This document shows positions 1 through 10,418 of a stretch of DNA of 64,000 bases, one piece after another; position 1 is the stretch's first letter, and the number at the start of each line of letters is the position of its first letter. A program made the position numbers and the translations under genes. Under the pieces are notes generated by a model. It was not told the origin of the DNA. It saw nothing but the letters and a program-made list of their open reading frames with translations, and ran no database searches. This DNA is from Furcasterigmium furcatum. Taxonomy: Eukaryota > Ascomycota > Sordariomycetes > Glomerellales > Plectosphaerellaceae. The DNA lies in assembly GCA_001599815.1 (NCBI GenBank), contig BCIA01000005.1:3108472-3172471 (forward strand), given 5' to 3'.

Positions 1-1639
1 GAGACAGGCAGCGCCGATCGTCATCATGGCGATCAGCAGCGAGTTGGGTGTCCTGTCAGGCGAGAATGTCGGCTTGTGCAGGATCGGAACTTGGTCGCTA
101 AAGTGCACCCAGTAGGAGCCGATGTAAGCCTGCATCATCCTCTTGCTCAGCATGTGATTGCTGTCGGAACGATCGCCCTCCAGGATACTCTCTCGCCGTC
201 GCTGTGCCGGCGCCTCATCGCTTTCGAGGAACCTGGAGTTGATGAGATCGTAGATCTCCTGGCTCTTCTCCTCCGAAATGGTCGCCTCGGGCAAGTTCTG
301 ATCAAGCAGGTTGTTCACCGCCATGACCTGTTGCGGCGCGCTGGGGAAGTATCCCATGGCGCTGTTGTCGGCCCCTAGATAAGGCACGCTGTACTGGCTC
401 TGGTAGTCTCCGTAGCTGGATGCTCGTCAGCAAGAGGCGAAAGTACCTGAGAACCGTCAAGATGGTGGACTTACTTGCTGCTGTAATTCGGTGCAACCAC
501 CTGGCCCGGCATAGGCGACGAGTCGCCTTGCTGCGTGTTGAACAAGTACGCGACAAAGTCCTCGGGTATCGTGACATATGGGGACTTGCTCAGGACACTG
601 TCGCTGCCAAAGACAGGGATGGTACCAGGCATTGACATTTGATCCAGCAGCATCATCTCTCCTGACTGCTGCTGGCTATGATCAATGTACTCAGAAGACG
701 TGGTTGGCGCGTACTGCTGGCCTTCCCGGTTGGCACTCGTCTGGCCGCTGGAGAAGTCGGACGGGGGCAAGTTGAAGGGCGTGAAGTTCTGCTGGTTGAC
801 ATATGCTGCGGACTGTGGGGTGTTCTGATGCTGGCTGTGGTAGCCATGCTGGTTCGACACAGGCGACATGTAAGGATCGGCTGTCTGGACGCTCGGACGT
901 TGCTGAGGATGAGGACTCGAGAAGGACTGTCGTTGGCCGTAACCGCCGTCGTGGGACATCATGCCATCCATGCCGTTGGTCTGGTTTCCCATAGGATAAG
1001 TGGGAGGAGTGCCGGGGCCATGGCCAAAGGCATTCCCCGGAGAGTCCTTGTGCTGGAACTGCATGCCGTGCGCAGGACGAACGTTGGCATATCCGCTACC
1101 GGGTCGGTTTGTCTCTGGAGACGCTGAGCCAGGAGCTGCGAACGGAGCTCTGTCAGTAGTCGGCGAGGCATGGCTGATGATGGAGTCTTTGCGATTCAGA
1201 GCTGATCCCTTGGCAGTGTGTCTGTCCCTGTGTCGATTGCACAAGTCGAGCCTGACGAATGTCCTGTTGCAGTCGGGGAAATCACATGAGTAGATCTGCT
1301 TTGGCGTGTGGTTCAACTGGTGGCGGTACCTGCGTGGGCTGGTCAGTCTGTTGTTGGCCGCGAAGAAGCTCTTGGGGGCGGAGGAATCGCCTACAGGTGT
1401 TCTGCGCGGGAGTAACTCTTGCCGCAACCTTCGGCTGAGCATTCAAACTTCTTGTCGAGTGCTTTGCGGCTCCGCCTCCTCTTGCGCGTCGGACCGTCCG
1501 AGTTGGATGAACCAGCCTTTCCATCTTCCGCGTCATAATCGGCCTTTATGTCTCTGTCTATGGAGCGTTCCCGGCGCCTGCCCCGCTCTACTTCTTCTTC
1601 GGGCTCGGTTTTTGTCTTGACATCTTGCAGGGAAGCCAT
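1..1639 (-). CDS. C2H2 zinc-finger / fungal-specific transcription factor, 5' part (runs off left edge)
   Basis: Nuclear DNA-binding regulator, cut by the window edge. Three exons on the minus strand: 1639-1395, 1329-475 and 415 to beyond base 1. Both introns are GT-AG (65 and 59 bp; the second donor is GTAAGT) and keep frame across the joins. About 505 residues are visible. A basic run KRRRSRK (about residues 53-59) precedes two C-X4-C-X12-H-X3-H fingers: the first, with Cys67 and Cys72, is split by intron 1, and the second reads YSCDFPDCNRTF. A long Ser/Gln/Pro-rich linker follows. Exon 3 reads into a segment like the start of the fungal-specific regulatory domain (VPILHKPTFSPD, then LLIAMMTIGAACL). 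The start MASLQD was preferred; an in-frame ATG at 1711 would add 24 residues and cannot be excluded. Targets are unknown. Finger and regulatory-domain architecture is seen; the role as a transcription factor follows from the family. Confidence 0.88.
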
Positions 1640-2767
1640 TATATTCGAGCCAGCAAAAGCTGAGCCCGGTGTTTTCAGATGTAGCCTCGGCGGCGCGACG
1701 ATGGATGTCATCGGTCAGGGCGCGAGAGTCCGCGTACGTGGCTGCCAAGGTAACACGATCCGAGGCAGTGGTCGTGGGCGCGGAATCGGGGGGGCCTGGT
1801 ACGAGCAGGAGGCGTCGTGAATGTTGATGCTCTGATGTATCGAGAGAACCCACGAGCAAGTGTATGCACGGGTGGCGCGGTCGCGAGCGAGCTGTGGGCG
1901 CTTGCGCTTCGATCTCGGCTCTTACAAGCTCGTTCCGATCGGGAATCGGCCTCTAGAACATGACTGTGAGAGTCGTCGCACTGATCGCCGGATGGCTGCG
2001 ATGCAGGAATGCCGGCCACTTGAAGGCAGGTCAGGTTGTCAGCGAGCGCACAGGGCATTCAGAAGCACGGGGTGGCCGCGGAGATGGTAAGAGAAACGAC
2101 TGAGGAGCCGAAGATAGGTGATCAGCGAGCGGGCGTCGCTAGGATGGCCTGCATTTGCGGCATGCCGCTGGCTGCGGCAAAAATGAACTGAGGAGAGAGC
2201 ATGTGTAATATGCAGGCAAGCACTCGCAGGCGTATGGGGATGGGGGGCCCTTGCGGAAGAGGGACAGGCCGCCGGCGGCGGCGGCACGACACTGGCACGG
2301 CCTTGCTCCGCAGAGCATGGGAAAGTGGTGAAAATGGGGTGACCGTCCACCCACTGGAGGGGCTGAGGGGGCACCAGATCAGACCAGGGTGAGGGGGCTG
2401 GATGCATCGTGTACGCCGTGCACGCGCGCCAATGCTCACAGGAGCTCAGCGGCCGTGCTCGGGCCTGAGGGATGTCTGTCCTTGAGCGTTGACGGCGCCA
2501 TGGCTTGCGCAAGTCGCTGGCGACTGGCGACAAGTGACGGTCTGCTCGGTGGTTGTGGCACAGCGCTCAGCAGCATGGCCACGGCTCCCATGGCGGCCGA
2601 ATCCGCCCATGTAACCTCCGTGAAGCGGGCGTCGTTGAGGCTCTCTGGGCCCGACGGCTCGACCAACGGCCTGGGACGGAGGGCTCGTGAGGAGAGCTGG
2701 CCGCCGTCTCAAGTGAGGGGGACGAATGGGGCACGTGTGTGGTTCCGGCGCAAGGGGAAAATGTAGG

Positions 2768-2778
2768 AATATATAAGG
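2768..2778 (-). promoter_or_regulatory. TATA-like element upstream of the C2H2 factor
   Basis: The minus strand reads CCTTATATATTC about 1.1 kb upstream of the chosen ATG of the zinc-finger gene. It is the only strong TATA-like stretch I noticed on that side. If used, the mRNA would carry a leader of about 1.1 kb. Because ATATAT is nearly symmetrical, it could also serve the plus strand. Confidence 0.3.
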
Positions 2779-5700
2779 CAGCTTTGACAAAGAAGCGGGA
2801 TCAACGGTACCTTTGGCTGAAAGGTTAATTAGTAGCCCAGAGTATGAGGAGCGGCTGGGGCTATGGCGCTCGAGAACGAAACGACGTGAGAACCGGCAAG
2901 ACAACGGCGGCCGCAAACAGAGAAGCAACGGGTCCCGACTGGGGCCGGCCGGATCGCGAATCGAGAAGCGGGTTTCCGAACGCTTGGTGATGGTCAAAAG
3001 GCCCCTCCCGAGAAGATCCCAGTGTCGAGTAATGATGCGATTCTGGGGAAGCTGTGGTGATGTTGGTTCTGGGGAACGGGCGCACAACCGATCTCGAGTC
3101 GCGGGAGTGTGGGGGTCTTTAAGAACGTTGCCCGCCAGACCACCGGACAGGGGGGTGGCCGCCCACTTGCAGCAGACGGCAGCAGACCGTCCTGGGGGTC
3201 CCCAGTACCAAGACTTCCCTGTGCTTGTCGAGATGAGCCGTCGACCATCGGCAAGACCACTCCCTATTTCATCCTTGTGCCTCCCACCCACCTCCTCCTG
3301 CCTGGGTTGGGAAAGGTGGCACTCGATGCACTTCGAGCCCTCAGCCCTCCAGCAGAGATCGCCAGAGTCACAACAGCCTTGATTCTCCCTCAAGTGGGCC
3401 GCCGCCATCTCATGATCGTGTGCTGTCGAGGACAAGCGTCGTGGGAAAACCGGGGATCCCTGGGCTCCGGCCGCCCTGCCCTGAGAGTAAACCCCGGAAG
3501 TCTTCCACCACTTACTTACTTTCCTCGTCTCCATCTGCAGCCCGTGATGCAGCGGACATCAAGTGTTGCAACCCTCCTGGACACAGCCGCGAGGCTATTG
3601 TTGGCCAGGGGCACCCCCCCCCCCCCCCCATCCTCTGCTACTTGCGGCCGAGGCGGCAATTCGAAGCGAGTCCGTCGAGCTAGCAACGGACAACGCCGCT
3701 CGCCACCACGGTCCGGTGCCGACAGCACGGACAGGCCCATCCCACCCTGCCGTCCTGCGTGTGTTTGGAGAAGCCCGTCGTGGGGAGTCTTCGACCTCCT
3801 GTTGTCTGCGTCATAATTATCCCAGGCAGAGAGAAGTGACTGCAGAATACGCGCACCAGTGCCTGCGGGCATGTCCTCGAAACTGCACCGCGCGACGCCG
3901 GCCAACTTGATAACGACGCGTGATGAGATGCTTCGAGGCCATGATCGTCACGACCCGCTTTGCTCTGTCTCAGAGGTGTCTGTCTGTCAGACCGCCCGGA
4001 TAAGAAGACAGCAACAAGGCTGGGTTTGGGATCAAATGTCGACAGCCGGGAATTAGAATTGGAAATGCGCCCAACACTCATCCAGAGTATCGGGATCGCT
4101 GCTTTGGTTCAGCACCCTGGGAGACCACATCAAGCCACTGGCAGGGGCCTCATTTTGCCAGGCACGCGCACGACCCGACAGTCCTGTGGTCGAAGATGCG
4201 TATCGGTCCCTCCGCCCCCGATCTTTGGCATGTGTTGTTGGCAGGAATGGCGGCCACCAGCTTCCCAGATCAGCTCAGAATGTCTTCCGAACAATACATC
4301 TTCCGTTCATGATGGCTGCTGCAATGAGACGAGACACTGCCGGACTTTGTTGGAGCGTGGCCGGAGAGCGAGCGCCAGACCTTGCAAGCCACCTCCAGTT
4401 CTGAAAGATGCCCAGAGGCAAAGACATGGATCAAGGGACCTCCAACAAGCGGGTCTCCGGTGTCCTGAAGAAATAGGGTGTGTGGGGTGTGAATCACCCA
4501 GCATCTATTGGTCAAGGCACTCGGTTTTGTCCAGGGGGGGTCGTCCTTGCGTCCAAGTTGGGGAACCCTCGGGCGGCCCAAGTCGCTTTGCCGCAGGCAG
4601 TCGTGTGCTAGGCAAGCTAGGGTCGAGCTACTGGACGACTGTCATTTACGTGTGACATCGAAATCGGGCCTGGCGAATACCACAGAGGAGATATGACCAC
4701 TTGGATATGTTACTAGTAGTCGGCCGTGGTTCAGCGCCGTTGCCTGTCGTACAACCAAGTTTACTCGGCATCGCTCCGGTCCTCGCGCCGGGAGGGCTCT
4801 CCTTTTTAGTTGCCGATGCAAGCGCGTCGATGGGCGGCCGCTTCACTCCTGAGAGGATCGTAAATCCGCAGCTTGGAAACCTTCGAATCCCGGAGACTTT
4901 GGCTGTCGTCGCCTGTGGACAGATACAGTAGATACCTGCCAGGGGCAAATGCATGGCGAGCAGAGCTGGTCAGTCATCAAAGATGTACGTACTTGCAAAT
5001 GGCCTTGGCGGGACGCCCCCGTGAACTGTTGGCCCAATAATCAACCTGGTCGTCTTAACTTTCCTGCCGAGCCAGCCGTGTTGATCCTTGGGGCTTCGAC
5101 GGTAGCTTACATACAAGCGACTATTGGCTTCTCGGACCAAACATGAAGCAGACTGGCAGGCGATGCAGCCACTCGATTGACTTGCCCAATCACTTGAGTT
5201 GCGGAAGAAAATTGCTCTCCTTACGGTGAACGATGCAGCTCGCGTCCCAGCCTTCGCAGATGGCATGTCTTGTTGGTTGACGGCACCGAACCCTGATTGC
5301 CAGATATGCCGTTCCCAACCCGCGGGCCTCGCTGTTCGTCTCGGAACTGACTGAACGATTATGTACCAGGGGTAGTTTCGCGTGGAAGGACTGAGACTCG
5401 AGAGATGAGTTCTGGGGATCGGCCTTGCTGGCATGGACTGCTGACCACCTGACCGGTCAACTATGCCCGGGCTGTGATCAGGGCATGACATTGCTGAGGG
5501 GGGGAAAAGCAAAAAGCGTGGTCGAAGCGCATGGACCGAGTCCTTCGGCTCGTCGAATAGGAGCGCTCCGGGGCTTTCGAGGAGGGTTGCCATCTGGACA
5601 AGGTTTGGGGGTTCTGTCCCACTTGTCCAGGGAGAGCGTGGGATGTGGACAGAGAAACTCTCGAGTTGAACCATCATGCCGGGCCCGCCACGCGCAGCAT

Positions 5701-6163
5701 GCCGGGCTGGATGGCGTTATGTTGTGTGACTTTTGTGGGTGACAACTGCTCCCTATGTCTGGGAGCTCGTCAGACAAGGGCCCAAGCTGGAGCTAACGCT
5801 GCCGATGGGTTCTATTCGGTAGCGTCGACCTCGCTCGCTTCGGCAGCGTAGGCACCACCGACATGAAGTCGCAGCACTGCTCAGGCACCTTTCGGCCGGG
5901 GAGGCGAGGGTCGTCATCCGGGATGCAGGTAGACGCATGGCGGGCGGCTGTGGTGGAGGCATTCTGGGCCTCTGCATGTGATGCAAAGCTGAGAGGCCGA
6001 CCAAGTCTTGTAGAGCTCGGATATGGGTATCATGCTGCCCTGAATGCTCTCAGACCAAGAGGGTTTGAGGCTGCAGAAAAGTCGTCGGATTTCTTGTGGT
6101 TCCAGGTTGGGAGTGCCAGACAGTGCAGATGGCCGAGGTCACACCCTGAGAAGAACGAGCAAT

Positions 6164-6176
6164 CCAATCAACCAAT
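6164..6176 (+). promoter_or_regulatory. Pair of CCAAT boxes upstream of SAP30
   Basis: Two CCAAT pentamers (6164-6168 and 6172-6176) lie about 330 bp upstream of the SAP30-like start. CCAAT is bound by the Hap/AnCP complex in fungi. Occupancy is inferred only. Confidence 0.3.
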
Positions 6177-6500
6177 ATGCAGGTATTACTCCGTTCAACA
6201 CAGTGCGGAGAGGCTGGGGCCGCCTCCACAATTCAAGGGACCTGCCAAAAGCAGACGCCCACTGACGTCGAGGGGCCCAGATTCTATACCCGCGCAGTCC
6301 AACACCCTGGGCCGGTGACAAAGGCGGTCAACCCTCTTCTGCCACCATCGACCCAGCGCACCGGCTTTTCCCTCTCGATCCTGCACGCTCCCCGCTCCTA
6401 TTGTCTTTACCGCCCCAGACGGAGGCCATCTGTACCTGTCTGCTACGTTCTCAACACACAGAAGTAGAATTCGAGCAGCTACTGATCTACGATCGCCGCC

Positions 6501-7145
6501 ATGCCACCGGCCAAGTCCACCAAGGGCGGGCACGAAGACGCCAAAGCCGACTCGAAGGAAAAGAACGGCCACTCTGCCACCTCAACCAAGATGCGTCGCG
6601 TGACAAGCACGACTGGTACTCAATCCCGCGACGCCGCAGCCTCGAGCCATGGCAAGGCCCCCGGCAGCAAGTCGGCCGCGAAAGAGGAAGTCCAGCTGCC
6701 CACAGTGAGTGGCACCGTTTTTGCCATCCCCGTCACGCAGCCCTGTCGTTACGCAGGAGCATGATCATGTCATTCAAAGAAGAACAATTCTGACCGCCAA
6801 TCGCATGGGCAGATCGACTGGAACTCGTTCGACCGAGAGATGCTGCACTCATACCGTCGAGAGCACCGGCTCAGCACCCCGACCTGCTTCTCCAGCTCGT
6901 ACCGACACATGATCCTCTCGCAGCCCGGTAGCATCGGCACCTACTCCCCTACAATGATGCGTAAGACGGCGGATCGGAGGCAAAGCAAGGAGCAGCTGGC
7001 CCTGGCCGTGCGAAAGCACTTCAACGGGGTCGGCGTGCAAGAGAACGACGTCATCGTGGACTTCATCCACCGGGTCAGGAGTCACGGCATCACCAAGGCT
7101 GACAAGCTGCGGAGACCGCATCTGCCCCTTGACTTGGAGAGATGA
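6501..7145 (+). CDS. SAP30-like subunit of the Sin3 histone deacetylase complex
   Basis: Predicted nuclear adaptor linking the Sin3 scaffold to the Rpd3-type deacetylase. Two exons, 6501-6704 and 6813-7145, with a 108-bp intron (donor GTGAGT, acceptor CAG, phase 0) give 178 residues. The ATG sits in a strong context (GCCGCCATG). Residues 1-68 are Lys/Ser/Ala-rich and probably disordered. The second exon carries the SAP30 Sin3-binding fold: MLHSYRREHRLSTP, then the basic stretch ALAVRKHFNGVGVQEND and IVDFIHRVR, matching the family's pattern of an RHF-type helix followed by an acidic, hydrophobic helix. The protein ends 20 residues later. No zinc finger of the animal SAP30 type is present, as usual in fungi. 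Assignment rests on the C-terminal domain only. Confidence 0.82.
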
Positions 7146-7926
7146 TGGCTCTTTCTCTATCTTTGACGACGTTTTGGTTTTCTCCTTCTCTCTGCGGGCT
7201 TCAGACGGCATAATACCCTTGGGCGTTCGGTAATCGGCGTTTAGGTTCTTGGGACGGGATTCTCCTTCAATGAAAATCCGATGAGCAGCAAGCACGCGGG
7301 ATCATTAGGTAGCATGGAATACGGTATTCCATGTTGAATGAATGTCACTCCAATTCATCCAAATTCAGACCCAATTTTCCCAGGCGCCCAGCAACGGAGA
7401 CTGGAGATAACTCGTAGCGTCGTTGCGCCGTTAACCTCAGTTAAGGGACGGCATCTCAGCTTCCACAAATGCGGGCCCATTACAGTACCGCCCCAAAAAC
7501 CCTAGAGACAGCCCACTCCTACCGCGTCATACCGCGATTTTATGGGCCACCAACCACTGTAGCGCCGCCTAAACCCGCTGAGTCACAGTGCCCGATCCAA
7601 TGGCGGTATGAAACCGAGTAAGACCGCGCTCCGTGCCTGAGGTATCCATTCACTCAGGGTCCCCAGTTCGGCTTAAGGCCGGCTAAGAAAGATCCCCAGC
7701 TCGGGCTAAAAAAGTTGCAAGCCGGCGACTGGACCTTTGATATCATCGGCCTCTCAGAATCGCAAAGAATTTCCTCGAGCTTTCCACGGCCCCTTTAGCT
7801 CCCGCGCAGCTCAACTCCCGACCATTTCGCTGCCCAACACCGTACATTCGATCTGCACGGCATTTCTCTAATAGCAATGATTCTGTGAGACGGCCATTCA
7901 GCGCATTCTGACCAACCATTTTCATC
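7146..7926. other. Spacer between SAP30 and MDJ1
   Basis: No gene seen. It is slightly richer in A+T than its surroundings. It contains a 21-bp inverted repeat at 7313-7333 about 170 bp after the SAP30 stop and the presumed MDJ1 promoter. I found no canonical heat-shock element. Confidence 0.6.
7313..7333. repeat. 21-bp inverted repeat (10-bp arms, 1-bp centre)
   Basis: CATGGAATAC at 7313-7322, a single G, then GTATTCCATG at 7324-7333: perfect 10-bp arms. It lies in the 3' flank of SAP30 and upstream of MDJ1. It could be a dimeric protein-binding site or a 3'-end hairpin; the sequence does not decide. Confidence 0.7.
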
Positions 7927-9705
7927 ATGAACCCGAGCCTCTTGACCAAGGCCGCGGCGGCCCCCGGCCGACTGCTTCCTACCCGAGTGTGCCCGCGATC
8001 ATCCAAGCTTAAGGACCCTATTTCAAAGCGGGCAAACATTCAGACCGTCTCCTTTTCCGTGGCTGCGAGGCCGGCGAAGCGCCCCTGCCCGCAGGTAGCC
8101 GCAAACCCGCCATCGACCAAGCGTGTAAGTAGCAACACCTACCCATGTATTCAGACGCATCACAGTGCCGGCCGTACTAATTTCACCCTCTGGTCCAGAC
8201 ATTCCATGCCAGCTCTACACGTCTCGCCCCGAGTGACCCCTATAAAGCCCTCGGTGTCGGCAAGACCGCCTCCGCAGGCGACATCAAGAAGGCCTACTAC
8301 GGCCTCGCGAAGAAGTACCACCCAGACACCAACAAGGATCCCTCCGCCAAGGAGAAGTTTGCGGACATTCAATCCGCTTACGAACTGCTGTCCGATCCCA
8401 AGAAGCGAGAAACCTTCGACCAATTCGGCGCCGCGGGCTTCGACCCCAGTGGCGCACCCGGCGGAGACCCCTTCGCCGGCGGAGGCAACCCGTTCCATGG
8501 CTTCGGTGGCGCGCAAGGCGGATTCGGCGGCGCCGGTGGCTTCAACTTCGAAGACATCTTCTCCGCGTTCACGGGCGGGCAGGGCTCGCCGTTCGGACGG
8601 CGTGGTGGCAGGGGCGCCGGCGGGTTCCGCGAGGAAGTCCTGGTCGGCGACAACATCGAGGTGCAGGCGAGCATCTCGTTCATGGAGGCCGCCAAGGGCA
8701 CGAGCAAGTCCATCTCCATCACGCCGCTCGCGGAGTGCGGCACCTGCTCCGGCAGCGGCCTGAAGAAGGGCACGAAGCGGTCCGAGTGCGGCGTCTGCCA
8801 TGGCACCGGCACGCGCGTGCACTTCATGAACGGCGGGTTCCAGATGGCCTCGACATGTACCAGCTGTGGCGGAAGCGGCCAGACAATACCCAGGGGGTCT
8901 GAATGCGGCCCCTGCGCAGGCAACGGCGTCGTGAGGGAGCGCAAAACGATCACGATTGATATCCCTGCAGGCATCGAGGACGGCATGCGCCTGCGGGTCG
9001 ACAACGCCGGCGACGCGCCCGTGACGGGCAAGTCTGCGGATCCCAACGCCAGGACGCACAAGGGAGATCTATACGTGCTTGTCCGGGTCGCGTCCGATCC
9101 CAAGTTCAAGCGCGCCGGCTCCGACATCCTGTACACCGCCAACATTCCGATCACGACGGCCATGCTCGGCGGCGAGGTCACTGTGCCTACCCTCGACGGC
9201 GAGGTCAACGTCCGGGTTGCTACGGGCACCAACACCGGCGACAAGATGACCATGTCCGGCATGGGCATGCGGAAGCTCAGCGGCCGCCGTGGCCATGGCG
9301 ACCTCAAGGTCGAGTTCCGCGTCAGTATGCCCAAGTACCTCAGTGCCAACCAGCGAACTCTGGTTGAGATGCTAGCCAACGAAATGGGAGACAAGACGGC
9401 CAAGAGGATTATGAACGTCTCCCCGACGTCTGGGTAAGCTCGCCCACCGCCTGCCTCTTCTTGCCTTTGCCGCATGCTAACTCGCCTCTAGCAACGATCC
9501 TGCCAAGTCAGACGACTCCGAAGCTCACAAGAACGAGGGCTTCCTCAAGTCCATGTGGCACACTCTGACCAACCACCCCTCTCACCAGAAGGAGGACGGC
9601 GACGCAAGCAAACCCGGGGCTGAGAAATCCACCGAAACGAAAAAGGATGACAAGCCCAACGACGAAGAGCCCAAGAAAAAGTCCTCCGACTCCGGCTCCG
9701 GCTGA
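7927..9705 (+). CDS. mdj1: Mitochondrial DnaJ (Hsp40) co-chaperone, Mdj1 type
   Basis: Matrix J-protein that stimulates the ATPase of mitochondrial Hsp70 in folding and degradation of proteins. Three exons (7927-8124, 8199-9433, 9492-9705) give 548 residues. Intron 1 has a GTAAGT donor and a TACTAAT-like branch site; intron 2 has GTAAGC. The N-terminus is basic and lacks acids early on, as expected for a matrix presequence. The J domain starts at DPYKALGVG and carries HPD at about 107-109. A Gly/Phe-rich linker follows, then all four zinc motifs: CGTCSGSG, CGVCHGTG, CTSCGGSG and CGPCAGNG (about 246-312). The C-terminal substrate domain contains GGEVTVPTLDG. Exon 3 adds a charged Lys/Glu/Asp tail. 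With the Lon protease at 38 kb it is the second mitochondrial quality-control gene in the window. Confidence 0.95.
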
Positions 9706-10418
9706 GCTCCGGCTTCCCCGCGCCGCAGCCTCCAATTCAACATCCGGCACCCGGTAAACCATCCGGTCAAACTCTGGACACCCTGTATTACCATCACCCC
9801 GGCCACCCCATGGGAGCCTCGTCTACCAGGCCACCACCAGTGTACAAAATCTACCAACGTAATCATAGAAGGGCGCCCATCTCGGAAACACCCGCTTGTA
9901 TCACCACGGTGCACCACCACACGGCACGCATCTAAACATCCCCATAGCACCAACCCACTCCCCTGCCTCCTCCGCTTTCCTGGGGAACTACCCAATGTTC
10001 TCAGGCCCAGAGAGGCACTTTCTGTATATCACGCTTTCCCCGAGCTGCACGAGGCATGTCCCAGCCTTGGTTTCCCATAGAAAGAGAGGCGGGCGAAGAG
10101 ACGACGCCTGGCGCGAGGAGGATGCTCCCAGGAAGGCCACCCACCTCAATGCAATGAATATCTAATAAAAAAAAAACTTGCTCATTCATCTGGTCGTGAA
10201 GTGCAGCAAGAATGACGGCACATGTCACCGTGTCATGCTTCCTGTGTACCCAATATTTCGTTCCGTTCAATTGTGCAAATGCAAATGCCTACCATGCGGT
10301 TCCGTCTTCTATTTCCCACCCTCTTCACCTGTTCCCTGCATCTCCATCATCATGACTTCCTCCCTCGTTCCTAATACTAGTCCATACTCATCAACTCGAC
10401 ACACCTCCTCCCCGACAT
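9706..10418. other. Convergent 3' spacer between MDJ1 and BRO1
   Basis: Holds the 3' ends of two converging genes. An A-run at 10167-10175 follows AATATCTAATAA and could be part of an MDJ1 3'-end signal. No coding sequence is supported. Confidence 0.5.

Larger units (their letters stand above)
1712..6500. other. Long intergenic region upstream of the transcription factor and of SAP30
   Basis: No convincing gene. Open frames here lack the strong G/C third-position bias of the surrounding genes. It holds a TATA-like element near 2770, a run of 16 C at 3614-3629, two CCAAT boxes near 6164-6176 and a TGACGTCG element at 6263-6270. Confidence 0.6.

Noticed and set aside
4701..4931. 76-codon plus-strand frame with hydrophobic, protein-like content
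   Set aside because: Uses TTA, CTA and GTA codons freely, unlike genes here, and overlaps an equally long antisense frame.
4970..5677. 235-codon minus-strand frame
   Set aside because: Random composition, no bias, no motif.
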